From positions 3,625,906 to 3,689,905 of the forward strand of contig NZ_CP046155.1 in NCBI RefSeq assembly GCF_016403105.1: DNA of 64,000 nt. Reading direction: 5' to 3'. The notes under the pieces are model-generated. The model had not been told where the DNA came from. It searched no databases and worked only from the letters and a program-made list of their open reading frames with translations. This stretch comes from Leptolyngbya sp. BL0902. Its GTDB lineage: Bacteria > Cyanobacteriota > Cyanobacteriia > Phormidesmidales > Phormidesmidaceae. The translations under genes were made by a program, and so were the position numbers. This document shows, piece by piece, positions 50,982 through 59,772 of this stretch (its first letter is position 1; the number at the start of each line of letters is the position of its first letter).

Positions 50982-51435
50982 ATCCGCCTCCTACTGCGGA
51001 CTAAACCACCCCCAGATCTCCCTGCGGAGAAGAGAGAAGAGAGGTCTAGGGGGTACGCTTGGTGCCTGGGTTTAACGCTGCCCTAAGAAAAATCTGGTTC
51101 TGAAGGGCCTTAATCTGGAGCGTGCTGCAATACTACTAAATCCGGCTCATGTGCCCCCGATATTATTAGCGAGCCAGGAGACCTTGTCCCTACCGTTGGC
51201 GGGGTTAGGAATCGGGGTTCCTAACTCGGATTTGGTAGGACGCCCCAGGTTAAGGCCATGCGTAGATTGAATGCATGACTGTGAAATCCTGGCAATAGGG
51301 AAACTTAGGATATTGCCTGAACAAAGCTAAATTCTTTCTGTGGAAGAGCTGCCAGCTTTATGAACGTCTGTTACAATGTGTAACATAAAGCTTCCATAGA
51401 TAATCCTTTACGCAAACAGCTTAACCTTGCTCTCC
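50982..51435. other. 454-bp intergenic region with hairpin and operator-like palindrome
   Basis: A perfect 8-bp hairpin GTTAGGAA-TCGGGG-TTCCTAAC lies at 51204-51225, enclosed by CTACC and GGTAG about 15 bp further out. Near the next gene, GTTACA-ATG-TGTAAC (51370-51384) is a 15-bp dyad. No gene seen; the hairpin could belong to a small RNA. Confidence 0.45.
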
Positions 51436-51714
51436 ATGCTTCTCCTCATCCTGGCTATTGTGATCGCCCTTGTGGCCTGGGCCCTCCGCCTGATGGAGCA
51501 AGCCGTTAAAGGTCAGGAATTTTCTTTGATGCTGGCAGGGTTTCTGGTCGCCTCCTCAGCCGCCGCCATGATGGCCGTCTACTTTCTCATGGGCAACTAC
51601 ATGGTCTACCTCCACCAAAGCCCCCTCTCTGCCGCCCATCTAGACTATATCTCCACCGCCTTCGTGGATGGGGACGGCACCATGGCTCCCCTGTGGCTGG
51701 TCGAGGCAGATTAG
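51436..51714 (+). CDS. Small two-helix membrane protein
   Basis: 92 residues from ATG 51436; an upstream TTG at 51427 is possible. Two membrane helices (LLILAIVIALVAWALRL and MLAGFLVASSAAAMMAVYFL) and a polar C-terminal tail. No family is recognised. It has its own upstream dyad (51370-51384) and stands alone ahead of miaE. Confidence 0.6.
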   Translation: MLLLILAIVIALVAWALRLMEQAVKGQEFSLMLAGFLVASSAAAMMAVYFLMGNYMVYLHQSPLSAAHLDYISTAFVDGDGTMAPLWLVEAD

Positions 51715-51862
51715 TATCTGTAAGTTAGCCCAGAACGGCCATCCCACCAGGCAATTCTCCCCACCAAGGTAGCCAGCGGCCCCAGGTAGACCCCTGGGCT
51801 GGCAAGAGCCCTGTGGGCGGTGTAGGATGCCCACAGGGTGATGCCGTTTATCCAACTTCCCC

Positions 51863-52471
51863 ATGCCCATTGCCGCTACCGTTAAACCCGCCACGATTAA
51901 ATTTTTGGTAGAACCCACCCGCATGGAATGGGTAGATCAAGCCCTGGCAAACTTTGACACCATCCTGCTAGATCATGCCCAGTGCGAGCGCAAGGCGGCG
52001 GGGGTGGCCCTGAGTTTGATTAACCGCTATCCCTCGGATCGAGAACTGATCACCGCCCTGACGGAGATTGCCCAGGAGGAACTGGCCCACTTTGCCCAGG
52101 TGCATCAATGGCTGGAGCGGCGTGGCGTGCCTCTGCGGCCCCTGCATCCGCCGCCCTATGGGGCCAAACTGCGGGAACAGGTGCGCCCTGGGGAACCCCA
52201 CCGTCAGTTAGATATTCTGCTGGTGTCGGCCCTGATCGAAGCCCGCAGCCACGAGCGTTTGGGGCTGTTGGCCCAGCACTGCCCCGATCCGGCCCTGGCG
52301 GGGTTCTATCGTAGTCTCATGGCTTCCGAGGCGCGGCACTACGGAGCCTACTGGGTGCTGGCCACCGGGCGCTTCCCTAGGGCTGAGGTGGACGCCCGTT
52401 TGGTGGAACTCGCCGAGGCCGAAAGCGCCATCCTCGCCACCCTGCACCCCGAACCCCGTATCCACAGCTAA
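51863..52471 (+). CDS. miaE: tRNA-(ms2io6A)-hydroxylase MiaE
   Basis: 202 residues. Ferritin-like di-iron protein with LDHAQCERKAAG, AQEELAHFAQVHQW (Glu/His ligands), IEARSHERL and EARHYGAYW. It hydroxylates the isopentenyl group of ms2i6A at tRNA position 37 using O2. It is followed 5 bp later by a GNAT gene, likely co-transcribed. Confidence 0.92.
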   Translation: MPIAATVKPATIKFLVEPTRMEWVDQALANFDTILLDHAQCERKAAGVALSLINRYPSDRELITALTEIAQEELAHFAQVHQWLERRGVPLRPLHPPPYGAKLREQVRPGEPHRQLDILLVSALIEARSHERLGLLAQHCPDPALAGFYRSLMASEARHYGAYWVLATGRFPRAEVDARLVELAEAESAILATLHPEPRIHS

Positions 52472-52476
52472 GCCCA

Positions 52477-53058
52477 ATGTCCCACGATTCCTTAATCCCT
52501 GATCCGTCCCTAGTGCCCAGTCATTCCGAACGTTCCAGCGGCTCCGAGGCGTCCGACTATCCCCCAGTACCCGACTATCAGGATCAGTTTCGGCAGTACC
52601 ACATTCGGAGTTGGCAACCGTTGGATCGCCAAGCTGCCGGATCGGTCATCGCCACCGTGTTAGCGGAATATGGCCTCGGCTGGGAGCCTGAAGGCAGCGA
52701 CCGAGATGCCCTGGAGGTGGAAGCCCACTATTGGCAAACCGGGGGCGAATTTTGGGTGGTGTTTGACGGCGAAACCCTGGTGGGCACGGCGGGCTACTAT
52801 CCGGCGCACCGGGGGGAAAAGGCGGTGGAAATTCGCAAAATGTATTTGCGACCCTCGGCCCGTGGGCAGGGTTTGGGGCGATACCTATTGCGCCAACTGG
52901 AAGCCCGTATTCAGCAGCGAGGCTTTCGGCACATTTGGGTAGAAACGGCGTCGGTGCTGAAGGAGGCCGTGCAGCTTTACGAAACCAGCTACTATCTGCC
53001 CGCCGAAGGGGTGGAAACCGCCCGCTGTGACCGCATCTATCAGAAAACCCTGACCTAA
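52477..53058 (+). CDS. GNAT-family N-acetyltransferase
   Basis: 193 residues. An unusual polar N-terminal stretch of about 35 residues precedes the GNAT fold; acetyl-CoA loop RPSARGQGLGRYLLRQLE at about 127-144. The substrate is unknown. It begins 5 bp after miaE. The ATG at 52477 has no strong RBS, consistent with coupled translation. Confidence 0.85.
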   Translation: MSHDSLIPDPSLVPSHSERSSGSEASDYPPVPDYQDQFRQYHIRSWQPLDRQAAGSVIATVLAEYGLGWEPEGSDRDALEVEAHYWQTGGEFWVVFDGETLVGTAGYYPAHRGEKAVEIRKMYLRPSARGQGLGRYLLRQLEARIQQRGFRHIWVETASVLKEAVQLYETSYYLPAEGVETARCDRIYQKTLT

Positions 53059-53133
53059 CCCCAAGGCGTGGCCCCCTTTTCTCACCCGTCCAGCGCTTCG
53101 CTATAATCGCTGCATCGACATTGAGACCGTGCG

Positions 53134-53703
53134 TTGATTGCCATTTATCCCGGCAGTTTTGACCCCATCACCCTGGGGCATCTGGACATCATTTCCCGTG
53201 GCAGTCGGCTGTTTGAGCGGGTGATCGTCTTGATCTCCCACAATCCCAACAAGGTGCCGATGTTCTCCATCGCCAAACGGATTGACCAGATTCAAACCTC
53301 GGTGCGCCATCTGGGCAACGTTGATGTAGATCACTTTGAGGGGCTGACCATTACCTATGCCCACCAGCACCAAGCCCAGGTGTTGCTGCGGGGGTTAAGG
53401 GTCTTATCTGACTTTGAGAAAGAGCTACAGATGGCCCATACTAATAAAACCTTGGCCGAGGACATTGAAACCCTGTTTTTGGCAACGTCTACAGAGTATG
53501 GCTTTCTGAGCAGCAGCCTAGTCAAAGAAATTGCCCAGTTTGGTGGCCCCATCGATCACCTTGTTCCTGACCATGTAGCGCGAGACGTTTACCAATGTTA
53601 CGTCCAGACCCCACCGCCCTCAGCTCCGGCCAAAATGGATCCGCCGCCGAATCCAGCGCCAATGGCAACGCCGCCCACCTCGTCCCCAGCATCGGAGATG
53701 TAG
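53134..53703 (+). CDS. coaD: Phosphopantetheine adenylyltransferase CoaD
   Basis: 189 residues from TTG 53134 ([19 protein letters not shown] directly at the start); no ATG is available. Nucleotidyltransferase HIGH-like motif [20 protein letters not shown] and the ending [16 protein letters not shown] are family signatures. It makes dephospho-CoA. A TATAAT box lies at 53102-53107. The usual CoaD is about 160 residues; the last 28 residues ([14 protein letters not shown] and so on) are Pro-rich and encoded in DNA that overlaps the next gene by 109 bp. Confidence 0.94.
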   Translation: MIAIYPGSFDPITLGHLDIISRGSRLFERVIVLISHNPNKVPMFSIAKRIDQIQTSVRHLGNVDVDHFEGLTITYAHQHQAQVLLRGLRVLSDFEKELQMAHTNKTLAEDIETLFLATSTEYGFLSSSLVKEIAQFGGPIDHLVPDHVARDVYQCYVQTPPPSAPAKMDPPPNPAPMATPPTSSPASEM

Positions 53704-54338
53704 ATATTCAGCAGGAGCTAAACAAGCTGGAGGAGCTGATTTTGGGGAGCCCCCGCGTCCCCTTCAGTGGCCGCACCCTGGTGGATGAAGATCAACTGCT
53801 GGATCAACTGGATGCCGTTCGGCTCAATTTGCCCCCGGCTTTTCAGCAGGCGGTGCAGATTTTGCAGCAGCGCGACAATATCTTGGCCGAGGCCGATCGC
53901 TACGCCCAGGACTTGATCCAAGCGGCTGAACAACAGGCCGCCCAAATTTTGGATGAAATGGGCATTGTGCAGCAGGCCGAACAAATTGCCCGCCAGGTGC
54001 AGGCCCAGGCCCAGGCCGAATGCGACCAGTTGCGATCCAGCGTGCGGTCTGAGATCGAACAGTTCAAGCGCCAGTCCCAGCAAGAATGGGATGCCCAGCG
54101 CCAAAGTGCCCTCCAAGAGCAGGACATGATCCAACAAGAGGCCGACGCCTACGCCGACCGGGTGCTGTTCCAGGTAGAACAACAGCTCTCCCAAATGCTG
54201 AACATCATCCAGCATGGCCGAAGCCAACTCCAAACCGCCCAGCCCCCGGCCCCCGTGCCCAAGCGTCCCAAGGCGATTAAATCCACCTCTCCCCTGGATG
54301 CCCGCGCCCGTTCCAAAGGCCCGAATCCCAATCCATGA
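53595..54338 (+). CDS. Coiled-coil (DivIVA-like) protein overlapping coaD
   Basis: 247 residues. A disordered N-terminus of about 30 residues is followed by a short conserved-looking helix ([20 protein letters not shown]), then a long coiled coil (about 85-205) rich in Gln/Glu/Ala and a Pro-rich C-terminus. It resembles DivIVA/cell-shape-type coiled-coil proteins and is commonly found after coaD in cyanobacteria. ATG 53595 lies 109 bp inside coaD in another frame; no later start codon precedes the conserved part. Its stop overlaps the ruvA start (ATGA). Confidence 0.78.
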   Translation: MLRPDPTALSSGQNGSAAESSANGNAAHLVPSIGDVDIQQELNKLEELILGSPRVPFSGRTLVDEDQLLDQLDAVRLNLPPAFQQAVQILQQRDNILAEADRYAQDLIQAAEQQAAQILDEMGIVQQAEQIARQVQAQAQAECDQLRSSVRSEIEQFKRQSQQEWDAQRQSALQEQDMIQQEADAYADRVLFQVEQQLSQMLNIIQHGRSQLQTAQPPAPVPKRPKAIKSTSPLDARARSKGPNPNP

Positions 54339-54967
54339 TCAGCTACCTGAAGGGAATCCTGGCGGAGGTTCACAAGCCCGGAAACCACAAAATTATCGTT
54401 ACCCTAGAGGTGAGCCACATCGGCTACGAGCTTCAGGTGCCTGCCCGTCAGTTATCTACCCTGCCCATCCTAGGCGAAACCACTCAGTTGTTTTGCCATC
54501 TGCAAGTGCGCGATGACCAAATGGTGCTGTTTGGCTTTGGCCAGCGACGTGAGCGAGACTTGTTCCTCCTGCTGACCGGGGTCAGCGGCATTGGCCCTCA
54601 AATGGCCTTAGCCCTGTTGGACACCCTGGGGGATCAAGACCTGGTACAGGCCATCGTGGCCGGAAATACCCGGCTGATTTCTAAGACCCCCGGTGTGGGC
54701 AGCAAAACCGCCGAACGGGTTGTCCTCGAACTCAAAACCAAGCTCCAGGACTGGCAAACTCAGGCGGGGTTCTCCCCCGTGCCCACCGGAGGCCCCATCG
54801 CCTCCATCCACGAGGAGGTGGAAATCACCCTCAGCGCCCTCGGCTACACCCAAGCAGAAATCCTCAAGGCCATCCAAACCGTGGCCCGCCACAGCACCGC
54901 CTCCAAAAGCAGCGACCCCGAAACCTGGGTGCGCGAAGCCATTACCTGGCTTAGCCAGCAGTCCTAG
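54335..54967 (+). CDS. ruvA: Holliday junction branch migration protein RuvA
   Basis: 210 residues. OB-fold start ([20 protein letters not shown]), two helix-hairpin-helix motifs (LLTGVSGIGPQMALALL, KTPGVGSKTAERVVLEL) and a C-terminal domain (EVEITLSALGYTQAEI). RuvA tetramers bind four-way junctions and recruit RuvB. ATG overlaps the preceding stop. No ruvB or ruvC is nearby, which is normal in cyanobacteria. Confidence 0.96.
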   Translation: MISYLKGILAEVHKPGNHKIIVTLEVSHIGYELQVPARQLSTLPILGETTQLFCHLQVRDDQMVLFGFGQRRERDLFLLLTGVSGIGPQMALALLDTLGDQDLVQAIVAGNTRLISKTPGVGSKTAERVVLELKTKLQDWQTQAGFSPVPTGGPIASIHEEVEITLSALGYTQAEILKAIQTVARHSTASKSSDPETWVREAITWLSQQS

Positions 54968-55023
54968 CCCTTCCTGGCCATTGCGCTTCTATGACCGCAG
55001 GGCGATCTATCGGGCTGCTGTGC

Positions 55024-55029
55024 TATAGT
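55024..55029 (+). promoter_or_regulatory. -10 element of rpsO
   Basis: TATAGT about 45 bp before the ATG, in a 106-bp gap after ruvA. The predicted leader would be about 38 nt. No clear -35 hexamer is present. Confidence 0.5.
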
Positions 55030-55073
55030 GAAAAATCCTGGCACAAATTCATTCTTAGAGAAGCATCCATCCC

Positions 55074-55343
55074 ATGACTCTGTTGCAAGCGCGCAAGCAG
55101 GAACTCATTTCCGATTATCAAGTTCACGAAACCGACACCGGATCTGCCGATCTTCAGATCGCCATGCTCACCGAGCGCATCAACCTCCTCAGCGCTCACC
55201 TGCAAAAGAACAAGAAAGATTACTCCTCCCGCCGTGGTCTGCTGAAGATGATCGGCCATCGCAAGCGTCTGATGGCTTACCTGCAAAAGCAAGACAGCGA
55301 ACGCTACCGGGCACTGATCCAAAAGCTCGGCATTCGCGGCTAG
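55074..55343 (+). CDS. rpsO: 30S ribosomal protein S15
   Basis: 89 residues with the complete S15 signature: HETDTGSADLQIAMLTERI, HLQKNKKDYSSRRGLLKMIG and RKRLMAYLQ, ending in I-R-G. It binds 16S rRNA helix 22 region in the platform. In many bacteria S15 represses its own translation through its leader; the short leader here could allow that. Confidence 0.97.
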   Translation: MTLLQARKQELISDYQVHETDTGSADLQIAMLTERINLLSAHLQKNKKDYSSRRGLLKMIGHRKRLMAYLQKQDSERYRALIQKLGIRG

Positions 55344-55396
55344 ATTCATCCCGGCTCCGCCCTCAGCAACAGGAGCTTGGATACTGGCTAGGATCT

Positions 55397-55432
55397 AAAC
55401 TAGGTCAGGAGATAGGTCTCTTGGCCTAGTTT
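55397..55432 (+). terminator. Probable terminator after rpsO
   Basis: AAACTAGG (55397-55404) pairs with CCTAGTTT (55425-55432), followed by GTTGTAGTT. The loop holds a second short pairing. The T tract is weak. Confidence 0.6.
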
Positions 55433-55468
55433 GTTGTAGTTACTCCCAGCGTTAGGTTTTGGTTCGAT

Positions 55469-56044
55469 ATGGCTCCAGATTCTTCCTCCCGCCAGCGTCT
55501 TCCCTTTGAACCGGGCAAAAAGGGAAAGGGCGCAAAGCTTGATGCCGACGCCCCCAAGGCTTCTACCACCACACCCCCAGGAAAGCCAGGTTCAGGGAAG
55601 TCTAAGGCCACCCCTAGCCGCGATCCAAACGCGATTTCCCCCGCCGCTGCGGCCAAGGCCAAAGCCATCAGCAGCAAAGCCAAGGCCAGGGCCGAGAAAA
55701 AGACCCAAGCCCAACAGCGGGCCGCCGCCACCGCCATTCCAGAGGTGGTCAGTCAGCGGATGCTGCGGCGAATGCTGGCGTTTTCCGGCGTTCCCACCTT
55801 TCTTGGGGTGGCCACGTTCTTTGTCAGCTATGGGCTGATTGTGAAGGGCAATGTAGAACTGCCGCCCTACGCCGTTCTGCTCGTCACCCTGGGCTGTTTT
55901 GGCCTGGGCGTGGTGGGCCTTACCTATGGGGTACTGTCGGCCTCCTGGGATGAGGATCGCCCTGGTGATTGGCTGGGCCTAGACGAATTTCAGGTGAACT
56001 TTGGCCGCATGACCAGCGCCTGGGGCCAAAAAACTAAGGGATAG
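55469..56044 (+). CDS. PAM68-like (DUF3464) photosystem assembly membrane protein
   Basis: 191 residues. A long Lys/Ala/Pro-rich disordered N-terminus (1-90) precedes two membrane helices (VPTFLGVATFFVSYGLIV and AVLLVTLGCFGLGVVGLTYGV) and a C-terminal ASWDEDRPG-x-WLGLDEF segment. This C-terminal half is typical of PAM68/DUF3464, which aids photosystem II (D1/CP47) assembly in chloroplasts and cyanobacteria. Monocistronic, downstream of the rpsO terminator. Confidence 0.88.
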   Translation: MAPDSSSRQRLPFEPGKKGKGAKLDADAPKASTTTPPGKPGSGKSKATPSRDPNAISPAAAAKAKAISSKAKARAEKKTQAQQRAAATAIPEVVSQRMLRRMLAFSGVPTFLGVATFFVSYGLIVKGNVELPPYAVLLVTLGCFGLGVVGLTYGVLSASWDEDRPGDWLGLDEFQVNFGRMTSAWGQKTKG

Positions 56045-56126
56045 ACCGATAGACTAGATCCTCAGGGCGAGTCATCCAGGAGGGCCATCCGGGGGAACCG
56101 TCGGAGGAACCGTCGGAGGAAAGCCC

Positions 56127-57293
56127 TTAGCGGGGATCTCGGTTCTCCTGCGCCTGGATGAGTTGATTGATTTGGGTTTCCATGGCCTTGAGCATATTGC
56201 TAACGGCCAAAAGCGTGGCGGTGGGCGTTTTGTCGATAGCAAGGTTTTCCTGGGCGCGATCACGAATGGCATGAATCCGTTGCTGGAGGGTTTGGGCAAT
56301 GCCGAGGGCGTCGCGGCCTAGTTGCTCGATTTGTTGCTGCTGGTAAAACTTCAGCGCCGCTCCCCGAAGCACCTGGAGCGTGGCCTCCTCTCCGTGCTGC
56401 CCAGCCATAATGCGGAGGCGCAGCAGCACTCTTTCTTGCCGATATAGTCGCTCAATCTCCACCTGGCGGGTATTGGCTACGGGCAGCAGGGGCAGGTGGG
56501 TCAGCCGCTTTAGCTCGTTGATTACGCTTTGGAACATGTCTAGGTTGAGGTCTTCCAGCACAGCCTGCAAAACCCCATCCTGGCTGCGTAATACTCGGCC
56601 AACCTGGGCCTGTCGCTCAAAATATAGACGACCAATGCCCTCGCTGAGCACCTGCTGAACCAGTTCCTGCATGAGGGCTTTTGGCGATAGAGCTGTGAGG
56701 TTGCTGGCTGCACCACGGGGGAGGGTGGCTTCACTGAGGTCGAGCTGAAGCGGAGGATCGTCTTCCGGAGAGCTGGGTCTGGGCAGCGGATTCGGTGAAG
56801 CAGATTCGGCCTTAGGCGAAGCAGATTCGGCTTTAACCGAGGTAGGCGCGATGGGAATTTCCGTAGGGCTATCAACCACTAGGGTGGCCGAATCGTTGAC
56901 CGCAGCGGTAGGCCATGCTGGAGTTTGGCCCGTGATCAACCAATTTTTCTTTTGTTTGAGCTTGGCGGCATAGCTGAGATACTGCGACAGGGTTTGTCGA
57001 TGCCAGTCGGAGGCTACGGGCCACGGCACCACCGAGTAGTTAATGTAGGAAACCTGGCGGCGTACATAGTCTAGGGCCACCGTATCCGCTGGATCTACCA
57101 TGCCCAAGTTCAAGTACCCAGCCTCAATGGAGAGGGGAATTACCTGGTGAAACAAACAGGCTTCAAAGGGGAGAATGCTGTCTACCAAGGACAGCATTTG
57201 GTCTATATTCAAACGACGATGGGCTACCGCATCATCACGATTAGCCAAAAAAGAGGGGTTCTCAGACGGCTCCGGGGTATCGGGTTCCGGCAT
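56127..57293 (-). CDS. GspE/PilB N-terminal-like protein without ATPase domain
   Basis: 388 residues. The first 110 residues (LSLVDSILPFEACLFHQVIPLSIE, DPADTVALDYVRRQ) match the N-terminal MshEN/GspE-N-like domain of type II secretion/type IV pilus motor ATPases. After a Pro/Ser-rich linker (about 130-195) a region resembling the N2 domain of such ATPases follows (GRLYFERQAQVGRVLRSQDGVLQ). No Walker A or B is present and the protein ends in a helical tail. It may regulate or bind the pilus machinery, or the Walker domain was lost long ago. Similar chains occur in other cyanobacteria by my recollection. Confidence 0.65.
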   Translation of the reverse strand: MPEPDTPEPSENPSFLANRDDAVAHRRLNIDQMLSLVDSILPFEACLFHQVIPLSIEAGYLNLGMVDPADTVALDYVRRQVSYINYSVVPWPVASDWHRQTLSQYLSYAAKLKQKKNWLITGQTPAWPTAAVNDSATLVVDSPTEIPIAPTSVKAESASPKAESASPNPLPRPSSPEDDPPLQLDLSEATLPRGAASNLTALSPKALMQELVQQVLSEGIGRLYFERQAQVGRVLRSQDGVLQAVLEDLNLDMFQSVINELKRLTHLPLLPVANTRQVEIERLYRQERVLLRLRIMAGQHGEEATLQVLRGAALKFYQQQQIEQLGRDALGIAQTLQQRIHAIRDRAQENLAIDKTPTATLLAVSNMLKAMETQINQLIQAQENRDPR

Positions 57294-57472
57294 GGCTCTG
57301 GTAAGGGGGATTCGGGGGTGAGGAGGGATGCGGTCTATCCTTGAGGCACACCTCTATCCTAGAGGTCGCACCCCAGGGTGAAGAGGATTGCACGCGAAAC
57401 GTTACTTAACCCAGCGGGGCCTTGACCTAGGTGAAGCACCCAGCCGTCTAGCCTCTTCCGCTGTGCAAAACA

Positions 57473-58612
57473 CTAGGTTCGCAGATCCTGGGTTCGCAGA
57501 TCCTGGGCTTGGAGATAGATCTTGACCCATTGCCCCTGCACCTGTTTTGGTTTTAACCCCAGTTGCTGCGCCACATCGGACACAGACTGGCTCGACCGGG
57601 TGGCTTCAATGATTTGCTGCTGCTCTAGGCTGAGGGTTTGCCAAAAGGCTTGCCACTGGCTGGAGGTGAGGCCAAAGCTGTGCTCCTGAAGGGACGTTTT
57701 AAGCCAGTGCAGCACCAAGGTAGGTTGCTCCTTGAGGGCAAAGATTTTGAGGGCGTGGTAGCTGATTTTCTCCCGCAGGCGGTAGACCTGCTGCACAGGG
57801 AGGTTCATGGCCTGGGCAATTTGCTCTTGGGTGAGGCCCTGTAAATGCAGTTCTAGCCAGCGCACAGCCTCTTCACTGAGGTGGCGTCGGAGGTAGGTCG
57901 ATAGGGCTTCCTTCACCTGCTGACGCTGCACCTGCTGTTCTAGGGCTTGCTGCTCCTCCTGATACTGGCTCCAGGCTTCACTGTCTAGCAGGCTGAGGGC
58001 ATCGTCATCACCGTCGGGGGTGATCTCATCGGAGACTAGGCGCACCAACGTCCCGATGGGCACTTGGGTCATACCGCCCCGCTGGCTGCGACGCAGGTAG
58101 TTGACAAAGCGGTACATGATCAGGGGTTGGTTGCGAATGGGCCTTAGGCAGTATTCCTCTAGGCTAGCCAGCATCAGCAGGTTGCGCAGCCGGGGCTGAT
58201 CGGTACAGATGCCAATCCACTGAATCTCATCCCCCAGGTAGCGATCACTACGCATCATTTCCTGGATGACTTCCTGCACCACGTCCACCACCGTGCGACG
58301 GCGATCCCGGCTGAGGGCAATCCATGTGCTAATTTTGCTACGAATTAAAAAAAGACCACTGAGGCGCTTGACCAGGCGACGATAGCCCTGCTCTGGACTC
58401 ACCCCCCAATAGCGATCCTGCAAAATCCGATAGCGGTAGTCCATCGCCTGCTGGGCCATAGCCCATTGCTCCGGCGCTAGATGCTCTAGCCGTTCCGGCG
58501 GATGTCCTACCAACCACTTCGCAACCCCTTGATAAACCACATCCGGCTGATCAGGATAATCTGTTCGCATTCGCGCTAGCCACTGATCCGCCGTCTTATC
58601 TGTCATGCTCAT
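57473..58612 (-). CDS. HetZ-related HTH protein
   Basis: 379 residues. Helical throughout. The C-terminal half has a sigma-factor-like HTH (LTQEQIAQAMNLPVQQVYRLREKI) and a second HTH-like segment (SVSDVAQQLGLKPKQVQGQW). The middle (YCLRPIRNQPLIMYRFVNYLRR) is strongly conserved in cyanobacterial proteins annotated as HetZ-related; HetZ itself controls heterocyst patterning but these relatives also occur in non-heterocystous species. The last 15 bp are tandemly duplicated, giving the end DLRTQDLRT. The exact subgroup assignment is from memory and uncertain. Confidence 0.6.
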   Translation of the reverse strand: MSMTDKTADQWLARMRTDYPDQPDVVYQGVAKWLVGHPPERLEHLAPEQWAMAQQAMDYRYRILQDRYWGVSPEQGYRRLVKRLSGLFLIRSKISTWIALSRDRRRTVVDVVQEVIQEMMRSDRYLGDEIQWIGICTDQPRLRNLLMLASLEEYCLRPIRNQPLIMYRFVNYLRRSQRGGMTQVPIGTLVRLVSDEITPDGDDDALSLLDSEAWSQYQEEQQALEQQVQRQQVKEALSTYLRRHLSEEAVRWLELHLQGLTQEQIAQAMNLPVQQVYRLREKISYHALKIFALKEQPTLVLHWLKTSLQEHSFGLTSSQWQAFWQTLSLEQQQIIEATRSSQSVSDVAQQLGLKPKQVQGQWVKIYLQAQDLRTQDLRT

Positions 58613-58993
58613 GAACCCGCGTTCCTTCCTGCGCTGCTAAGCGCTGACGGTAGGCTTTCATCTTAATCGCTGTTTTGCCCAATGCTGCTTTGATTCCTAG
58701 GGCTGAGCCAACAGCGCTGGAATGAGCTTTGCGAACTTTACAACCTTTATTGAACCTTTATACTACCAGCTACCCTTCAAAGTTTTAGCGAAGCTGAGTG
58801 ATATCACGGCCATCAACAGGGGCAAAACTCGATATCCTCACTGCATCGTATGTAGATATACGGTAGCTTTTCCGTATATATCCATGCGGAGCATCCACAA
58901 AATCACGTAAGTCACCATTCCATTGCTGAGTTGCTGTCGGCGGTATCGCCGTGATCCACTTTAGCTACGCTTGCACTACAGGGGCTCTCACCT
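58613..58993. other. Promoter region between HetZ-related and sugar transferase genes
   Basis: 381 bp, divergent genes on both sides, so it should contain two promoters. A hairpin ATATACGG-N8-CCGTATAT (about 58854-58877) lies 115 bp upstream of the sugar transferase. No gene is supported. Confidence 0.45.
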
Positions 58994-59650
58994 ATGCTAA
59001 CTCTCCCACACGAACCACTTTCGCAACCCTCCTGGACTCGCTCTCATCCCTCCGTCACCTGCGCCATTAAGCGAACCCTCGATATGCTTGGAGCTATCGT
59101 CGGCCTTGCTGTCTTGGCGCTGATTAGCATCCCCATTGCCATCGCCATTAAACTCGATAGCCCAGGCCCGGTGCTCTATTCCCAAACCCGCTATGGTTTG
59201 CGAGGCAAGCCCTTCAAAATTTGGAAGTTTCGCTCTATGGTACCCAATGCCGATGATCTCAAGGCAACGGTGACGAATGAGGCCCAGGGGCTAATCTTCA
59301 AAAATGAAGCCGACCCCCGCATTACCCGCGTTGGTCGATTTCTCCGCAAAACCAGCCTGGATGAATTTCCCCAGTTTTGGAACGTGCTACGCGGCGAAAT
59401 GAGCCTGGTGGGCACCCGCCCCCCCACCGCCGATGAAGTCTCCCGCTATCTTCCCCACCACTGGAAGCGCCTGAATGTAAAGCCCGGTCTCACCGGACAG
59501 TGGCAAGTCAGCGGACGATCTGCCATTAAGGATTTTGAGGAAATCGTGAAGCTCGATCTCATCTACCAGCGCATCTGGTCGCCCTGGTATGATCTCAAAC
59601 TGATTCTGCAAACCGTGACGGTTTTGCTCAATCGCAAAGGGGCTTACTAG
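58994..59650 (+). CDS. Undecaprenyl-phosphate sugar phosphotransferase (WbaP/ExoY type)
   Basis: 218 residues. One membrane helix (about 32-52), then the cytosolic bacterial sugar-transferase domain with KIWKFRSM, DPRITRVGRFLRKTSLDEFPQ, GEMSLVGTRPP and KPGLTGQWQVSGR. The enzyme transfers a sugar-1-phosphate onto undecaprenyl phosphate to start exopolysaccharide or O-antigen synthesis. It is a short type without the large N-terminal membrane domain. Confidence 0.93.
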   Translation: MLTLPHEPLSQPSWTRSHPSVTCAIKRTLDMLGAIVGLAVLALISIPIAIAIKLDSPGPVLYSQTRYGLRGKPFKIWKFRSMVPNADDLKATVTNEAQGLIFKNEADPRITRVGRFLRKTSLDEFPQFWNVLRGEMSLVGTRPPTADEVSRYLPHHWKRLNVKPGLTGQWQVSGRSAIKDFEEIVKLDLIYQRIWSPWYDLKLILQTVTVLLNRKGAY

Positions 59651-59772
59651 GGCCTGAACGCCAGATCTAACCCAAGCCCAGAACCCCGGTTTTGCGTCCC
59701 CTATGGCATGATGCCGCAGGAGGCGATCCCACAGAAACCGGGGTTTTCCTGTGGTTGCTGGCGGGGTTAGGC

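Noticed and set aside
58722..58910. A 62-residue frame upstream of the sugar transferase
   Set aside because: It lies in the promoter region, spans a hairpin and has no RBS or recognisable pattern.
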